Shown: positions 11,290-24,672, counted from the first letter of the stretch. The stretch is 64,000 bases of DNA from Canna indica (GCA_034359265.1 CP136895.1:188501-252500), one strand, 5' to 3'. A program made the numbers and translations. Notes: a model not told the origin generated them from the sequence alone.

Positions 11290-12750
11290 GAAGTGAATGA
11301 TAAATTGTTTTGGCTTATGTAACTACGAGAAAGAAAAATTAGGTTTATTAATTTCATAAATATATCAAATTTAAAATTTTCTTATTTAATAAAATGCATA
11401 CTTAAACTGTTGAGAACTTTTTTATCAATATTCCAAATTGTTAATATAAATATAGTTAAGTTAATGAGCTAAATTGAGGGGGGAGAGGGTAACTGAGTAT
11501 ATTATAAAAAAATTATAATTTGATATGTATACATAAATATTTATAAATATTTTGATATCGTACCATAAATATTTATGAACCGCAAAATGTTTTTGATTTC
11601 GTCAAAATTTTGTATAAAATGTATATACCAGTTTTATTAATATGTTGTCATCTAGCAAAGTTACCTCTTTTAACCATGAAATCTATAATGCCTTCTTGAT
11701 TAATGACGTGTTAATGATGGATGACGAAGTGGTTGTGAAGTAATATACTAATATTGAGAATTGCTTTGATCGTTAAAGGGCACATAAGTGTTATTTATTT
11801 ATTTTTATATTCGATTAATTATTTTCAATAGTGTGATGCTTTTCCATGGTAACTACAATTTTTTTATTCATTTATCTATTCTTGATAGTAATTATACGAA
11901 CACGTTGATAAATATAGAAACTGCTAAAATGAAATGCCAATAGTATATTGAAGTATTTTATTTTAAAAAAAATCATTAACTATTTAACGTGAGTTTAATT
12001 TTCTTAGTTCTAATAATTTAATATATTAAAAATATCCTAAAATTAGTGTATAAATCCTAAAAAATATTATAACAAATAATTTGAGAAAATTAATATAATT
12101 ATTAAAAACTTAAATAATAAATAATTGGATTATGGTAATATGCAATTTGGAGGTAGAAAAAAGAGAATAATTTGCAAGAGAAAAAAATAACCTGAGACAT
12201 TTTGGACAACCATGCCAACTGATTTCTAATTCAGAAATTTTATAATGGCCTAAAGTTGATGAACTCGATATTATTTTATTTTATTTTTCAAAAATCAATG
12301 TGTCTAACTCAATTCAGGGGGCTTCAGAGGAAAGTTAATGATAGCTAATTGTAAGCACTACAAAACAGAATTTTCTAGAAGATCGTCAGAAGATCCAAAC
12401 TAGAAATAAACAACATTTTCAAAAGATCAATGAAACACATATTTTGGTTAGTAAATCATTATAGGGGGAGTTAGATAATTCAGATCTGCATCATTTATTA
12501 ATCAATGAGCTGTAGCATGTCACTATACAACAAATGCAAAACCCTTGGAACTCTATAAAACAGTTTTACATGAGTAGAGATTTAGGAACTATAAATTAAC
12601 AGGTACACCAGATATCAATATGGCAATTGGCAAGGACCATTCGATTCAAAGGTATGTCAAAAGCAGTGGTCAGCTTGCGACAAAACTATGAAATGGCAAA
12701 CATACTTCAGACTTCTCAAGTCAGCATAGTTTAAATTCCTTGCTTTCATC
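11290..12750. other. AT-rich spacer without recognisable genes
   Basis: I see no coding or RNA signal. The stretch is strongly AT-rich between about 11330 and 12150. Confidence 0.45.
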
Positions 12751-14526
12751 CTATGGATCTATTGGTTCTCTATACAGAAGCTTCCTGAAAATTATAAGCG
12801 TGTGTTAGAAAAACAAATTATACAAACTGATGTCTTGAATTCAATAAACATACTTTTGAGGCAAATGCTTCTCATCAGATAACACTTTCTCTAACCTCTC
12901 TTCAAAAGGGGTTGCATGCCAACTTACTTTTTGATCCTGATAATGAAGTCAGAATTAGTTTTAAAAGTCCAGCAGAATAAAGTAAAATGTACGTATGTCA
13001 TAAATCAGAAATGTATAAACCTCCTTATATTTGTTTGTCGAATTAGGAATTCCATTTAGACCCCAAAACATGGGAGACTTAGGAAAGGGCACGGTATCAG
13101 CCCAATGTGCAGCAATAGTTTCAATTATAGGCCTATCGTCACCAAGATTATTGGGAACATGCATAATCAATCCTTTCTCATTATATAGAGGCTCAGGCTT
13201 GAGCCACTTAGATACGTTTGAGATGATGAGCTCTGGAGTTTCTGGTTCAATATTTACTTGATCTGAGCTATCAAAAAGTGGTGTCAAGTCGCATGGAGTG
13301 TTCTTGTGCATTGATTTGAGGGTTGATGAAATTAGGTTTCCATCATGGTTTCTGTGAATATAGGGGAATGACAACTTTGAGTTAATGAAATTAGAATCCT
13401 CATGATCTGCACCAACTAAAACCTTATTTTTTCTCTCTGTGCTATCTGTTGTGCCAATCTTCAGTTGTTGCTCAAAACAGTCATCCGACTGAGCAAGCAG
13501 TGCGGGGCCTTGTCTCAGGGAAACCCGGTGAGGTAGATTCTCTACTGGTTTCAGAACAGGATATATATATTGTGTGTGGATCATGTTGCATTGTGCAGTT
13601 CTACGATTCTCCGAATTAACTGGATAAATTGTACCCGGGGTCTGCATTTCATCAATTAAATTTAGTGGAGTTGGACATGGTGAATCATTTTCAACGGTTT
13701 GAATCTTGCTATCATTTTGTGATGGGGAAATATCCAGATCAGCTGAATCTTGATCGCAGTCAACTTGAGATACATAATTATTCCCTTCAGGCTGCAGAAC
13801 CTCCCTCATTGTCTGTTGTCCCTCAAAAATAAACCTACATGTATGTTCCAAAGTATAATGATCAATAACCAATGTTACAATGAGATAAAATAAATATTTA
13901 CTTTGTGAAATAAAAAAATACTATATAAAAGTTGCAATATTTAAACCTTTATGTAGAGAATCAAGAACTATTACCTGTCAAAATTGTTTGCGTGTTGCCC
14001 TAAATTATTATCCAATTTTGCTACGTTTTGCATGGCATCGCTTTGTTCATCTAAATTATTGTTCATGTCACCTAATGCGCGAGGTTCTGAAGGAAAGCCA
14101 AAAGACAAGCCATCATCCTAAAAAGTATGGGAAAATACTTCATTTGTTCTCTCTTGTACTTCTTCATTGGTTTTCGAACGTGCGGCTGAATCCTTGAGAA
14201 ATTTAGTCAATTAAATATAATTAGTCAACATTGAACAGTATTAAGTTAAATTCTCCATGAAAACGAGACGAGTGATAACTGTTGAAAAGTAGCCAAGAAT
14301 TGATAACCATACAAACATATAATGGAGTAAGTTGTAGAAATTCATGAGGAGAACATAAAATAAAAACAAAAATATACTAGAAAGGATAGAAAATAATTAG
14401 TTGAATGAGATAGATCAAAGTAAAGCTCATACATGGTCCGCAAACGGCAAGCCCATACGGCCACACCATGTTGCAGAATATTTCATAAGAGTACTTGGTT
14501 TCTTCATTTTCTCATGCATCAAGTAT
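12751..14526 (-). pseudogene. JASON-like gene fragment, 5'-truncated and with an in-frame stop
   Basis: Five exons read in one frame on the minus strand: 14433-14526, 13975-14192, 13021-13834, 12854-12936 and 12751-12784. The C-terminal part carries NGIPNSTNKYKE, then DQKVSWHATPFEERLEK, which I recognise as the conserved motif of plant JASON proteins. In Arabidopsis JASON organises meiosis II spindles and organelle bands in pollen mother cells. The rest is Ser/Asn-rich and poorly conserved, as in the family. All junction phases agree, summing to 414 codons. A TAG at 14118-14120 interrupts the second exon, and no N-terminal exon is found upstream. A 23-base intron there would be too short to splice. 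I treat it as a gene fragment; the stop could be a sequencing error. Confidence 0.7.
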
Positions 14527-15946
14527 CTGTCAACACCAAACAAATTTTAAATTCTTAACATTTTTTATTCATGACTTTAAAATTGCTAGCAATTTGCTAA
14601 ATCAGGTGTTATGGTTATTTTTAAATTGGTTTGTTTGCAATTTTGACCTTTGGCCTCACCTTCCCTGAAAAAAAGATAAAAATAAATGGAAAAATCGAAG
14701 ACCAGTTTAGAGCTCAATGAATTAAGGTAACATATAGCATGAATATGATACAAACCAAATATAGCATGTGTTATTTGTTGATTGACATCGCATATTAATC
14801 AAAATCTTCCACTTTAACTTGTTTTATTCTCTTTTATCTTAATTGTTGAGTATTTTTTTTTAAAAAAAAAGCAGATTATGGAATCCACTTGTAGTTTTTA
14901 TATTTAAAATTATGACACATCATTTCCATCATCTTCTGGATAAATGGAATCAGATTCCAAATATGAGATGAAATTGGGGAGAATGTTGTGACGACGAAAT
15001 ATTCACCTTCTGCGGGATAAATGGAATCAGATACCAATATGAGATGAATTAGGGAGAATGTTGTGAGTTGTGACGACAAAATATGAGAGGAATGAAAGTC
15101 ATGAATGGTATTCTTTAGAAGATCTACTTATGTAATAGAAAATATGAGAGGATTGAGAGTCATGACGGGTATTCCTTATGAAATAGAACGTCCCCACTTC
15201 ATCTTTTTCATTTTAATCTGAATGGATATCCCTCTTATTTCTTTCCTTATCGTGGTCGTAGTAGTCAGACTTTAGTTGAAGTAGCAATGATATATTTTTT
15301 TCCTAAAATATATTTGTACCAAACATAAGAAAGACATTTCAAAAGAGTGATTTTCCCCTCTTTTTCACACCATCGGCAACAGATGCCCTATTATCTCCCC
15401 TCTCACCATGTGGAATCCGAAGCATAAAACTTCTCATAATAGTTTGCAAATGAAAGCTTGTAATAATCATCTTGCACATGCCATATAAGAAAACTCTAAG
15501 GCCTTATTTGAATAGAAATAGTAAAAAAATAAGAGAAAAGAATTATTGCAATCTATTTCCCAAAAAATGTCATTCTATCGTAAACCTTGTATGAGATTGA
15601 AGTATAATTTAATTATAGATTGTATCTGTACATTATGCCTAAGCCGACTAACAATGCATCCCAAGCAAAAATTCAGCATAGGGGATGCAACGTATCTTCT
15701 TGATACACATCTAAGCCACAAATAAATTTCCTCCTGGATTGAATATATTTTATAGATAACAAGTAACTATCTCTGCATATTAAAGAAAGAAAGAAAATCA
15801 CATATCGATCGCAAAGATCTCCAATAATTTATGCATGGCTTCAGTTAATGCTGTGGAAGCTTTGGCATTCCTTTATTGTATCAGTAGGTACATATTACCA
15901 GAAACAGTAATGCGATTGAAGCCGAAGAATCCAGCATTGCAAATGA
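14527..15946. other. Spacer between the JASON-like fragment and the ABC transporter, with a tandem repeat
   Basis: No gene is recognised. At about 14931-15080 two units of about 77 bp repeat taaatggaatcagat and atatgagatgaa...gggagaatgttgtg. A related looser repeat continues to about 15190. I looked for an N-terminal JASON exon on the minus strand and did not find one. Confidence 0.55.
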
Positions 15947-18710
15947 TCATTGATTGATTGCACATAATTCCCACTTGCCCTCCCCATCAATGAGTTTCAA
16001 CTCCAATGAATGGAATGGTATGAGGGCAGGCCGCTAAAAAGGAATATCGACATTTTAAGACGAGCAATATTACAGATTATAGACGATAACATTTGAGACA
16101 ATAATTTGCATTCCTACTGTCAATTGTTACCTGAGAGGATGTGATAACTGTTATTCCCATTTCTCTTGCTAGTCTGAACAGGTGCTCTTCAACATCAACG
16201 CTGGTGGCACTGCAAGAGGGAAAGGATTTAAAAAACCTGTGGTTTCAATCCAAACCAATGAAAAGGAACAGGATTCAAGTTCAAGCAAGGTTGTTGATCA
16301 CATACTTGGTACATTCATCCAGGACACCATATTTAGGGTGGTGGAAGAATAAACGGGCCTGAAATGAATATATCAGCTATTTATAAGATGCTCCATGACA
16401 AACGTAATTGATCAAGAATGGCAAGAATAAATGAGGATATGTTTCAAGAAGCAACAGTAAATTCACCATTCCCAGCCTCTGCTGTTCTCCTAAAGAGAGA
16501 ACATCTTCCCAATTAGTGGTAGCATCCCAACCTTCTCGTTCAAGAAGGTATACTAATCTAACATCCTCTAGAATGGATTTGAGATGAGCACCCAGAAGCC
16601 TAGATGCATCTGATCTATCACCTACAAAACATGAATACAGCAGTAAAAAACATTGTTCATTGGATATGATGACATAAAATAACAGATTAGTAGACCGGAA
16701 ACAGAACTAAGAGAAATGACAACTTATTCCAGGAAATTTCAATCTTCAAATCAACATGACTCGACTAGAAACACATACTGTGAAACACATAATGTGATAG
16801 CAAGAGATGAACTGATTCTTTAAATTTTTCCTAAGTGATTAGTGATCCCCTTTATGAAGTAACTTAAAACAGTAAAATGCATTTTTCCCCCCATTTTCAT
16901 ACTTTAGAAAAGGGGTCAGCAAGAAAGCAACAAATTAGTGTCGTTACATGACCAATGGAAGAAGCAAAGCTCAAATGAACATGCTACATTCAAAGATTGC
17001 CTCTTGTATGGCACAGATGCCCGTAAAAACCTTTATGGCATGATGCAAACTTATATTTTTGCCATGGGCATGTTCTTAACAAGTTAACACAGGAACAAAC
17101 TAGACGTAACCATATATGGGCCAATGTGGTTACTTGCTTTTCACACACAGTAAATTAGAAGGTCAGACCTATGTCCCTCTGCACAATTATCCTTGATAAG
17201 ATACAGATTTTTTTCGTAATGACTATGAAAGGCTAGTTTTTTAATCTTTTTATGCATACTTTTAGCTAGATCATATTTGCAACTTTTTCCCCAAGAAATT
17301 ACAAATTAAAATGAGTATAGATATAAATAGATGATATGAGTTGCTTTTCTTTTTCTCATGTCTGGTGAATTGGTCGGCCAGTAGGAGCACTCGGGTGGGT
17401 TGAGTCAGTGGCTTACCAGTCCTCAACACAGTAATCATCCTTCGCTCAGCCTCTTCTCGCGACAGAGGATAAATAATCTGATCTCTCAAAGTCCCTAGAC
17501 TTGTATATGGCCGTTGTGGGACATAAAACACACTGGAGCAGGGTCTCAGAAGTCTTCCAGATACAACTGGCCATAATCCTCGAAGAGCTCTAAAAATGGA
17601 ACTCTTTCCACTCCCATTTGGACCTTAAAAAATTAAGAACGAACAACTCAAGTTCTCTTTAAGATAAAACAAATTCAACAAGCTTTTTCAAACAAGTTCT
17701 CTTTACCAGTAACAAGTAAGCTTTTCCCCTGTACTATATCACAAGTCAACCTCCTAGCAAGTAGCTTTTGCGATGGGGTGATAATATCGACCTCGCAGAA
17801 TGAAATAATATCTTGGGCAGGTAAGCCATTTGCATCAGTGCACACAGCAGTGTCAGGTAAAGAAGCCTCTGCATGTTTTAAACCATTAGAGTCAAAACAC
17901 TAAGTCGGGGGAAAATGCACGTACGGTGAAAGAAGGCAAAATATTTATGGACATGAACTGCACAAAGGAAAAGAAATTGAAAGGACCGGCTAGTAAAAGC
18001 TGCAGAGACAATTATTTCAGTTTGGTTAGATCCATATTTTCCTGCAATTTAGCTTGTGTAAGCAACTCTGTGATGTATCTTTTTCATAACACATCTTATT
18101 AATTGTTTAAAATGAGCATCTAATATCTCAACCAGAGATAAACTGAGGCACAGATGAGGAAAACAAAATTGCAACACCCAACACAGGCGATAAATACCTG
18201 AATTGACAAGCTTAATATTTAATATCAAAATGATCATATACCTGTGTACCCCACATGTACAATACAACAACAATCTAATGCAGATGGGCTATGGTGTAAA
18301 TTAAATTTTTTAACAAGAAATTAAGCTGAGTCGCAGTAAATAATTGCTGAAATTGACTTGACAAATATTACTTTATTTATTGTCACTAAACATTGCTATA
18401 ACCTCTGATTTGCTAATTTTGGTTTGTGAGCCATCGGATCCCATATAATGTTTTTTTCCTATACCATTAGCATAAGTTGGAAGTGCAATGTTTTTTGGTT
18501 ATGACTGAACATAAGGTCAAAAGTCACAAGTTAACATATATCATAAGACCTACCACTTTGTGCAGCATCAAGCAATTCGTCTAGCTCGAAAATCCTATTT
18601 ATACCACCAGAGAGTTCAAGGAACTTCTTATGCAACTCAAGAATGTCACCAAATGCTAAAAAGCTTTGTGACACAACAGATGCTAAGAACCGCAGTGCAT
18701 GTGCCAGCTC

Positions 18711-18740
18711 AAATAACATGTAAGTAGCTTATCTTTTCCA
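18711..18740 (-). other. 30-nt in-frame insertion with a stop codon in the ABC transporter
   Basis: Family members read STQGELAHAL without a break. Here STQG (ending CAAGGT at 18741) and ELAHAL (starting GAG at 18710) are separated by 30 nucleotides that contain TAA at 18729-18731. It begins gttggaaaag like an intron start but has no usable acceptor and is far too short for a plant intron. It may be a nearly deleted intron or a small insertion. Either way, translation would end inside the second membrane domain. Confidence 0.75.
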
Positions 18741-19436
18741 ACCTTGAGTTGACGTTAATGCACGGTCGCCTTTATGCTCTAAAGCATACAGAAGACTTAA
18801 TCCCCATGTTACATTGTGAGGAAGTTGTTTTGTGATGAACTCGTCTAGTATACCATACAGCCATTTATTTCTCATGTGGATCTTGCAGTGCTCAAGCAAT
18901 TCCCTGAATCTTGATTCAACCATCTGTTTAATATTTACATTTTAAGGTTCATAAAAGATAAAGTTAGAATTATCAGTTTAAAAACAAGTACTTAATTTTA
19001 AAGTCATCTAAATAATAAGATAATGATTAATGAATAAGCTACATAAGTCAAAAAGAGATTATATAGTAGTGAACAATTCTACATGTGTATTAAAAACAAA
19101 GCTGTGACGCTGACAGCGCATTCTGTGGCTAATGAAACACACAACACCAACCCGTTCGGAAAGTACTGAAAGAAGCCCAAATTTGACCTGTGTTGGCTGG
19201 ACCAAAAGGGTGTAAATAGGTCAAACGGTACCAACATCTCTAGCCCGGAAACAACAAACCATGTGCTATGATACAAAAATGGCATGCCCAAGAAGTGAAG
19301 TAATTTCTGTATGACTTGAGATTTGCATAAAATAGGGCCCGAGAAGAGTCAATTTGATCACTATATAGGAGTTTCTCAGTAAAAGGGAGGGAGAGGGAGG
19401 GCGGAGAAAGGAAAGAGAGAGGAGGAATAAAACAAT

Positions 19437-19690
19437 CCCTTGTTTGGATAGCATGACTAAGGGAAGGGCAGGAATGGTTTCTTTATATAGAATACTACTC
19501 TTTTAACTAACATGTCACTTGTTATTTTGACATTAGACAGTACAATACTATGTGATTTGACAAATAGTCCTGCCACTCCCAATTCCTCCAATTTGGAGGG
19601 ATTGTGAATAATGTAGTTAGGAGGAAGATATAGGAAATAGGAAAAAGGGTTCCATTCCCCTTCCTGTATAAAAAATATCTTAAACAAGGG
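19437..19690. mobile_element. 254-bp MITE in the large ABC transporter intron
   Basis: The ends CCCTTGTTTGGATA and (inverted) CCCTTGTTTAAGATA form imperfect terminal inverted repeats. Both sides are flanked by AAT (19434-19436 and 19691-19693), giving a 3-bp duplication like those of PIF/Harbinger elements. It lies inside the 1.1-kb intron between exons 10 and 11. It encodes nothing. Confidence 0.65.
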
Positions 19691-22600
19691 AATGACACTT
19701 TTTTAGTAAGGGAGAGGAGTTAAGCAGAGTTTTATAATATATAGAACATACTACCCTTTAAAACTTTTCTTAGAATGATGCTTAATTAAGCTTTAAACAA
19801 GTTAGGGTAAAATTGTAAGTAGTACATTTCTGTAATCATTTAGAATTTAGAATATAGAATGGGGGGAACTAGTCTGTTTCTCCTCTAAAAGTGACCGCAT
19901 TAACCACTTCCTTTAACATTCCTAGGGCTATCAGTAAACATTATAGTTTCTTTTTAGTATAGTATTCTATTATTCAAAAATCAGCAAAGAAACATTAAAT
20001 ATAAGACTGATGTTTGGTATGAAACTGAGATGAGAATGCAATGAACTTACAGCTTTTTCCCGAGAACCACCACCGAAGAAAGCAATGGATTCAGCATGCG
20101 TGCGAAGTCTTGAGTGCATATACCTAATGAATATTCTCATAAATAAGAAACCACAAGGCTGAACACATGCAATCAAGAAATTCAAGTTGAAAAAATTGAA
20201 GTACATTTATATGGTGTAAGAAAATGAAAAAAAATACCTAAATGTCCCCTCAAGCTGTTGTTCCTTACTTGCCAGATCACCAAATTCTGGAGCCACGCTT
20301 CTCAGGAAGCCCAAACCTAGTAACATATAGGCATACAATATAGCAACTCCTCTTCGTCCACTTAGAAGTTTCATTCTCCATGTGAACCTGCATGTTTTTT
20401 CATTGAAATGTCATAATTAGAATATATATAAATTTTCATGTTTTAACAGTTGCCTACAACAAAAACATAAATGGAGGCTGAGAATATTATAGTGTCTCAC
20501 CAGAGAATGTCCACAGAAGGTTTTACCATTCCAGTAACCAATCCTGAGAGATCAGAAGTTAATTTCTCAACATCATGTGTAATTCTCTGATCTGCATCAA
20601 TATCTTTACCAGACATGTGGAACACCTGGAACAAAAATATCCATATGAAATTCAGAAGGGAATTGCACAAGAGGATATACTATAATAGATTTGTTGTTAA
20701 CTAATGAATTTTATCAAATATCTAAAAGGGAAATATATCAATAGAAGTTCTTCATCCTACACAGTAGAACATGAGTGAAGAATGAAAACTTCTCATCAAT
20801 GAAAAACAAAAAAAAATTATGATGATTCACCTATCTCAAGCATCTTAACACTTAAAACTAAACCAATAAATGATTTGTATATTAAAAATATATTGATTTG
20901 CTAGAGAAATCATATATAAGATTGGGGGATGTTCTTCCTGAGTCCTGACATAGCTAAGATCAAAATTATAAAAGGGGAGAAAAAAACCCAGAGCTTAGGG
21001 CGTATGCCTAGGCCCTAGGGCCTGGACAATCTTCATTTAGCAGGACCAAATAAACTCCCAAATCCAACCAAAAACCTATCTGTTAGAATTTGAATAGAGA
21101 ATATGAAATTATGCCTTCCATATTATAAGAATTTCATCATACAGTTAGAGCCCTTTATACGACTAGCCAGTAGTGGAAAAAAAGAAGTAATGGAGAATTA
21201 CCTTGTAGAAAGCATTTTTTTTCAAATAATTTTTCAGTAAATGTTGAGTCAAACGAATTCGCCAGCCAAGGGCAAGCCTAGCTGTGAGATGCCTGAAACA
21301 AAGACAAAAATTATGTTTCCATAAGCTTAATTATAGACCCATTATATTCTGGCTAATGGAGGCATCAGATGGCATAAAATTATTATACATAGAACTCTAG
21401 TCTGTAAATGACAGATATTACAAGGAGGCCAGACCTCAGAATGTCAATTAAAAAATAACCGTAACAGCATGCTCAGAATCACCAGTTATGAGTGCACAAA
21501 CCAAGTATCTTTTTTTTTCAATTTAATTTTTTGAATCACGTAAAGGGACAGCCATAAAAAAATTTAAAAATTTTATACCTTAACGTAGGTGCAACAAAAG
21601 AGTTAGCAGAACTTTGAAGAACGCTTATACCAGTCAATCTAATAAAAGCTGTTTTATCTTGCTCCAATACATACTTCACACTGGTTCCTGCAACAGACAA
21701 ATATCAATGAATCAAACAGAAAAAACTACTGGACCCATACATAGTGTCACGTACAACATACCATTCAAAGAAGCAATCCGATCTGAAATCCATGTTCTAG
21801 ACACAACAAGTAAAGCAACTGCAAACAACTTTGCGCCCTGTCTATCAAAAAGGGAAGGAATCTGCAAAATCATCCGAGAAGATAATTTATCAGATGTCAA
21901 TTAAGTCTTTTAACCAATCACATAATCACTATAAATCTGTCAATTTTACTATGAGCAAAGCTGCCCTCAGAGCAATTATCATCCTGGTTCCTGAGTACTT
22001 TGTAATTAATCATCAGTAGGTCTGAAAAATTGATAGGGAGAGGTTGAACAGACACAGAAACCCACCAGTACTTTAACCATTGCAGCAACTCTATGACGCA
22101 GAGCTCTTGGAGCCTTGTGCAGTTGTGGAACAATGGGAAGAGGACCTTCCTCATCTGTGTCAGGTGATGATGCAATGACCTTAGGGGAATATGAATGCAC
22201 CTCTGGTTTTGATAATGCATTTCCCTGAAGATAGAGGGTATCAGAAAATTTTCATCATGTTGTATGGAAAATAATGGAAGCAACTTGCTTAAATTTAAAC
22301 CTTTGCACGGGTAAAAAAAGCTTTTTGAACAGCTACTGTGTCATTCCGGCGATTGGTTACTGATGAATTTAGTACATCAGGACTTCCTTCAGAAGGTAGA
22401 GACAAACCATCCCTGAAATTTAATACATTTATTTGAATACTTAAATAAATTAGATGCACAGAACTCAGAAGACCATGCAAAGCATGGATTATAACCTCTT
22501 ATACTGGACTGTCCACCCTCCTTCCCCATCCAAAGATAAAACAATGTCATGAAATGCAACAAGAGCAGGTCGGTGAGAGATTGTAATACATGATGTCCCC

Positions 22601-23207
22601 ATTGCTCGAACCTTCTCACAGAAGCGTTCCTCCATGTTGGTGGTAACTGCACTTGTACATTCATCAAGAATAGCAAATTTAGGCTTATGATAGAATAACC
22701 TTGCCATTCCAAGTCTCTGTTGTTCACCAAGAGACAGCTCGTCTCCCCAGTTAATTTCATCTTCCAAGGGGTAACGATCCAGTAAATACTCCAGATCCAC
22801 CTGCATAAAATAAGGCATCTTTCTTACTTTATGTTCAGAAACTAAAATTTCACTAGTTTCATACACAATAAGACAGAGTAATATGCTCTCAAACAAGAAA
22901 ATTAAAGTAGACTTGTGAGTAAAAAGATAAGTAAACCAAAATGAGTGGGAACGATATAAAAAGTTTACATTTCTTAACAATTCAACCATTCCCTCATTGG
23001 TGAGTGGTTCAGTCTCCTGATCTGCTGTAAGAGGATAAATCAATTGGTCGCGAAGTGTCCCAACTGCAGTATATGGTCGCTGTGGCACATAAAAAATTTC
23101 CTTATTGAGATCTGAACCAATGCCTGGTTTCACAATGTAACCAGATACCAATGGCCAGAGACCTCCAAGAACCCGGAAGAGACAACTTTTCCCACTTCCA
23201 TTGGGAC

Positions 23208-23535
23208 CTGAACAAGGAAAATAAAAGGAGAACATCTCAATTACAATTGATATATGCACCAATTAGATTAGATTTATAGAGGCATATGGCAGAAGAGATG
23301 CTTACTAACTAGAGTTACTTGATTAAATCCGACAAAAAAGATATTTTACTTGTACTGAAGTCGTTTCCAATATACATCAAAAACAAATCAAAATTTATGT
23401 AGAGTTCAAACCATCAGATACTTGCCCTAGAAAGACAATCAATGTACAGAGGATGGTTGCAGTTTCCTACATACGAAAAACATATAGTAGAAACTGGAAA
23501 GGGAAAATTATGCCTGAACCTTTATCCATTTTGGT
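23208..23535. other. Residual ABC transporter intron ending at a rearrangement breakpoint
   Basis: An intron acceptor (ttgttcag) lies directly upstream of the NBD1 exon on the minus strand. No further exon follows. Near 23535 the sequence changes to mL54 promoter-like DNA (cagacaatggtaagaatatcc). The first membrane domain of the transporter is not elsewhere in the window. Confidence 0.65.
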
Positions 23536-23840
23536 CAGACAATGGTAAGAATATCCAAGACCAGTTATTAAATATTCAAATTTCAGGAAGCGATACCTGC
23601 TACACAAAATGGTGAGAAATTAGAGCCTCGGAGATGCGTCGTCTCCCTCGATAGTTAGGTGATCTGGATGAGCCCTCTCGCGCTACGCTGTCTCACTATC
23701 GTCAAGGCAGTAATTCCGGGATTAGGAGTTTGCGATCTAGCGACTGGGGCTGGCGGAGCTCCGTCGGAGTCACCGACTGACCGCGCGACGTGAGTCCCTC
23801 GGCTGCGCGGCCCACTAGTAGCTAGAAATAGGAAAATCTA
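23536..23840 (-). pseudogene. Orphan mL54 promoter and first exon
   Basis: This segment matches the copy 2 promoter and exon block (10964-11270) closely, including the splice donor (at 23596) and the cgactggggctggcggagc core. No mL54 coding exon lies downstream on the minus strand; truncated ABC transporter sequence is there instead. The homology continues beyond the MITE, from 24676 to about 24747 (tagaagaaaaatagaag, aactacgagaaagaaa). If it is still active it would drive antisense-free transcription into the ABC fragment. Confidence 0.75.
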
Positions 23841-24672
23841 GGGCCAGTTTGGTTAGCGAAATCAAGTCTGTTTTCATGATTTCAATTTCACTGAAACCAA
23901 AACTGCTTACAAAAACGTATTTGGTTTAGTGTTTTCGTGAAACTGAATCGAAACCAGAATGAAAACGAAACTAATTTTCTTAATAAAAATGAAAACAACA
24001 GAATGTTATTTTTTGTGGTTTCGAGACTGTCGATTTCGTTATCAAAATGCTGTGACAACTTTGTAATTATAAATATTTTTTTATAAAATTAATTAATTTA
24101 AAAATAAATCAAACTATATCGAATTTTTAAAAATAAAAATAAAAATCATCATTTTTAATTCGAACTTTTATCTTAAATTTATAAAATAATTAAACCAATT
24201 TATATCTAATTGACTCAAATCCAAATTTTAAATAACTCAATTTTCTTAAAGTTGATCTATTTATAATTTAATCAAACCTAATTTTAGATCATTGGACTTG
24301 TTTTTTTTTTTGAAATTTTATAATAACTATTAATTAATTTTTATATCTAATTGAACAAAAAAATCTTAAATTATCAATAACTTAATTAATTAAATCATTT
24401 AAATATTTTGTAACCATATTAACAAATATTTAATTTTATAAACTAACTAAACATTGAATTACTACTCAAAATGTTCAAGGAAAATTAATATTATTTTTTA
24501 TAATCAAATAAATATTTACTGGTTTCAACTAACTAAAACTGATGTTGTTTTTATTAACCAAACGCGTTTTCAGAAAACTGAAAACTAGAAACCAAAATCA
24601 AGTTTTCGAAATCAAGTTTTCAGTTTCACTGAAACCAAATCAGAAAATAATTTTCGCTAACCAAACAGCACC
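23841..24672. mobile_element. 832-bp Tourist/PIF-like MITE inside the orphan mL54 exon
   Basis: Terminal inverted repeats are GGGCCAGTTTGGTTAGCG at the left and GGTGCTGTTTGGTTAGCG (read inward) at the right. The 3-bp target duplication CTA flanks it (23838-23840, 24673-24675). The uninterrupted site exists in mL54 copy 2 near 11265, so insertion and its empty site are both visible. The interior is AT-rich, with several further GTTTTCA/TGAAAAC words and no transposase frame. Confidence 0.85.

Larger units (their letters stand above)
15947..23207 (-). pseudogene. Peroxisomal ABC transporter (COMATOSE/ABCD1 type), 5'-truncated
   Basis: Seventeen exons read in phase (848 codons including stop): 22969-23207, 22496-22800, 22301-22412, 22066-22224, 21762-21861, 21579-21687, 21202-21292, 20501-20625, 20238-20387, 20051-20123, 18554-18923, 17707-17868, 17417-17623, 16467-16621, 16306-16358, 16131-16209 and 15947-16033. 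They encode NBD1 (GPNGSGKS Walker A, LSLGEQQRLGMARL signature, FAILDECTSA Walker B, ISHRPALVAFH), the linker, the second membrane domain (HAESIAFFGGGSREK loop) and a complete NBD2 ([27 protein letters not shown]). Arabidopsis CTS/PXA1, about 1337 residues, imports fatty acyl-CoAs and jasmonate precursors into peroxisomes. The first membrane domain is absent: homology stops at the NBD1 exon, and an mL54 promoter copy begins about 330 bases upstream. One in-frame stop also lies in exon 11. Confidence 0.9.

Noticed and set aside
22489..23262. A single 257-codon frame covering NBD1
   Set aside because: It reads through the intron at 22801-22968, which has good GT-AG borders and separates LLRN from VDLEYLLDRY. 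The spliced model fits the family.
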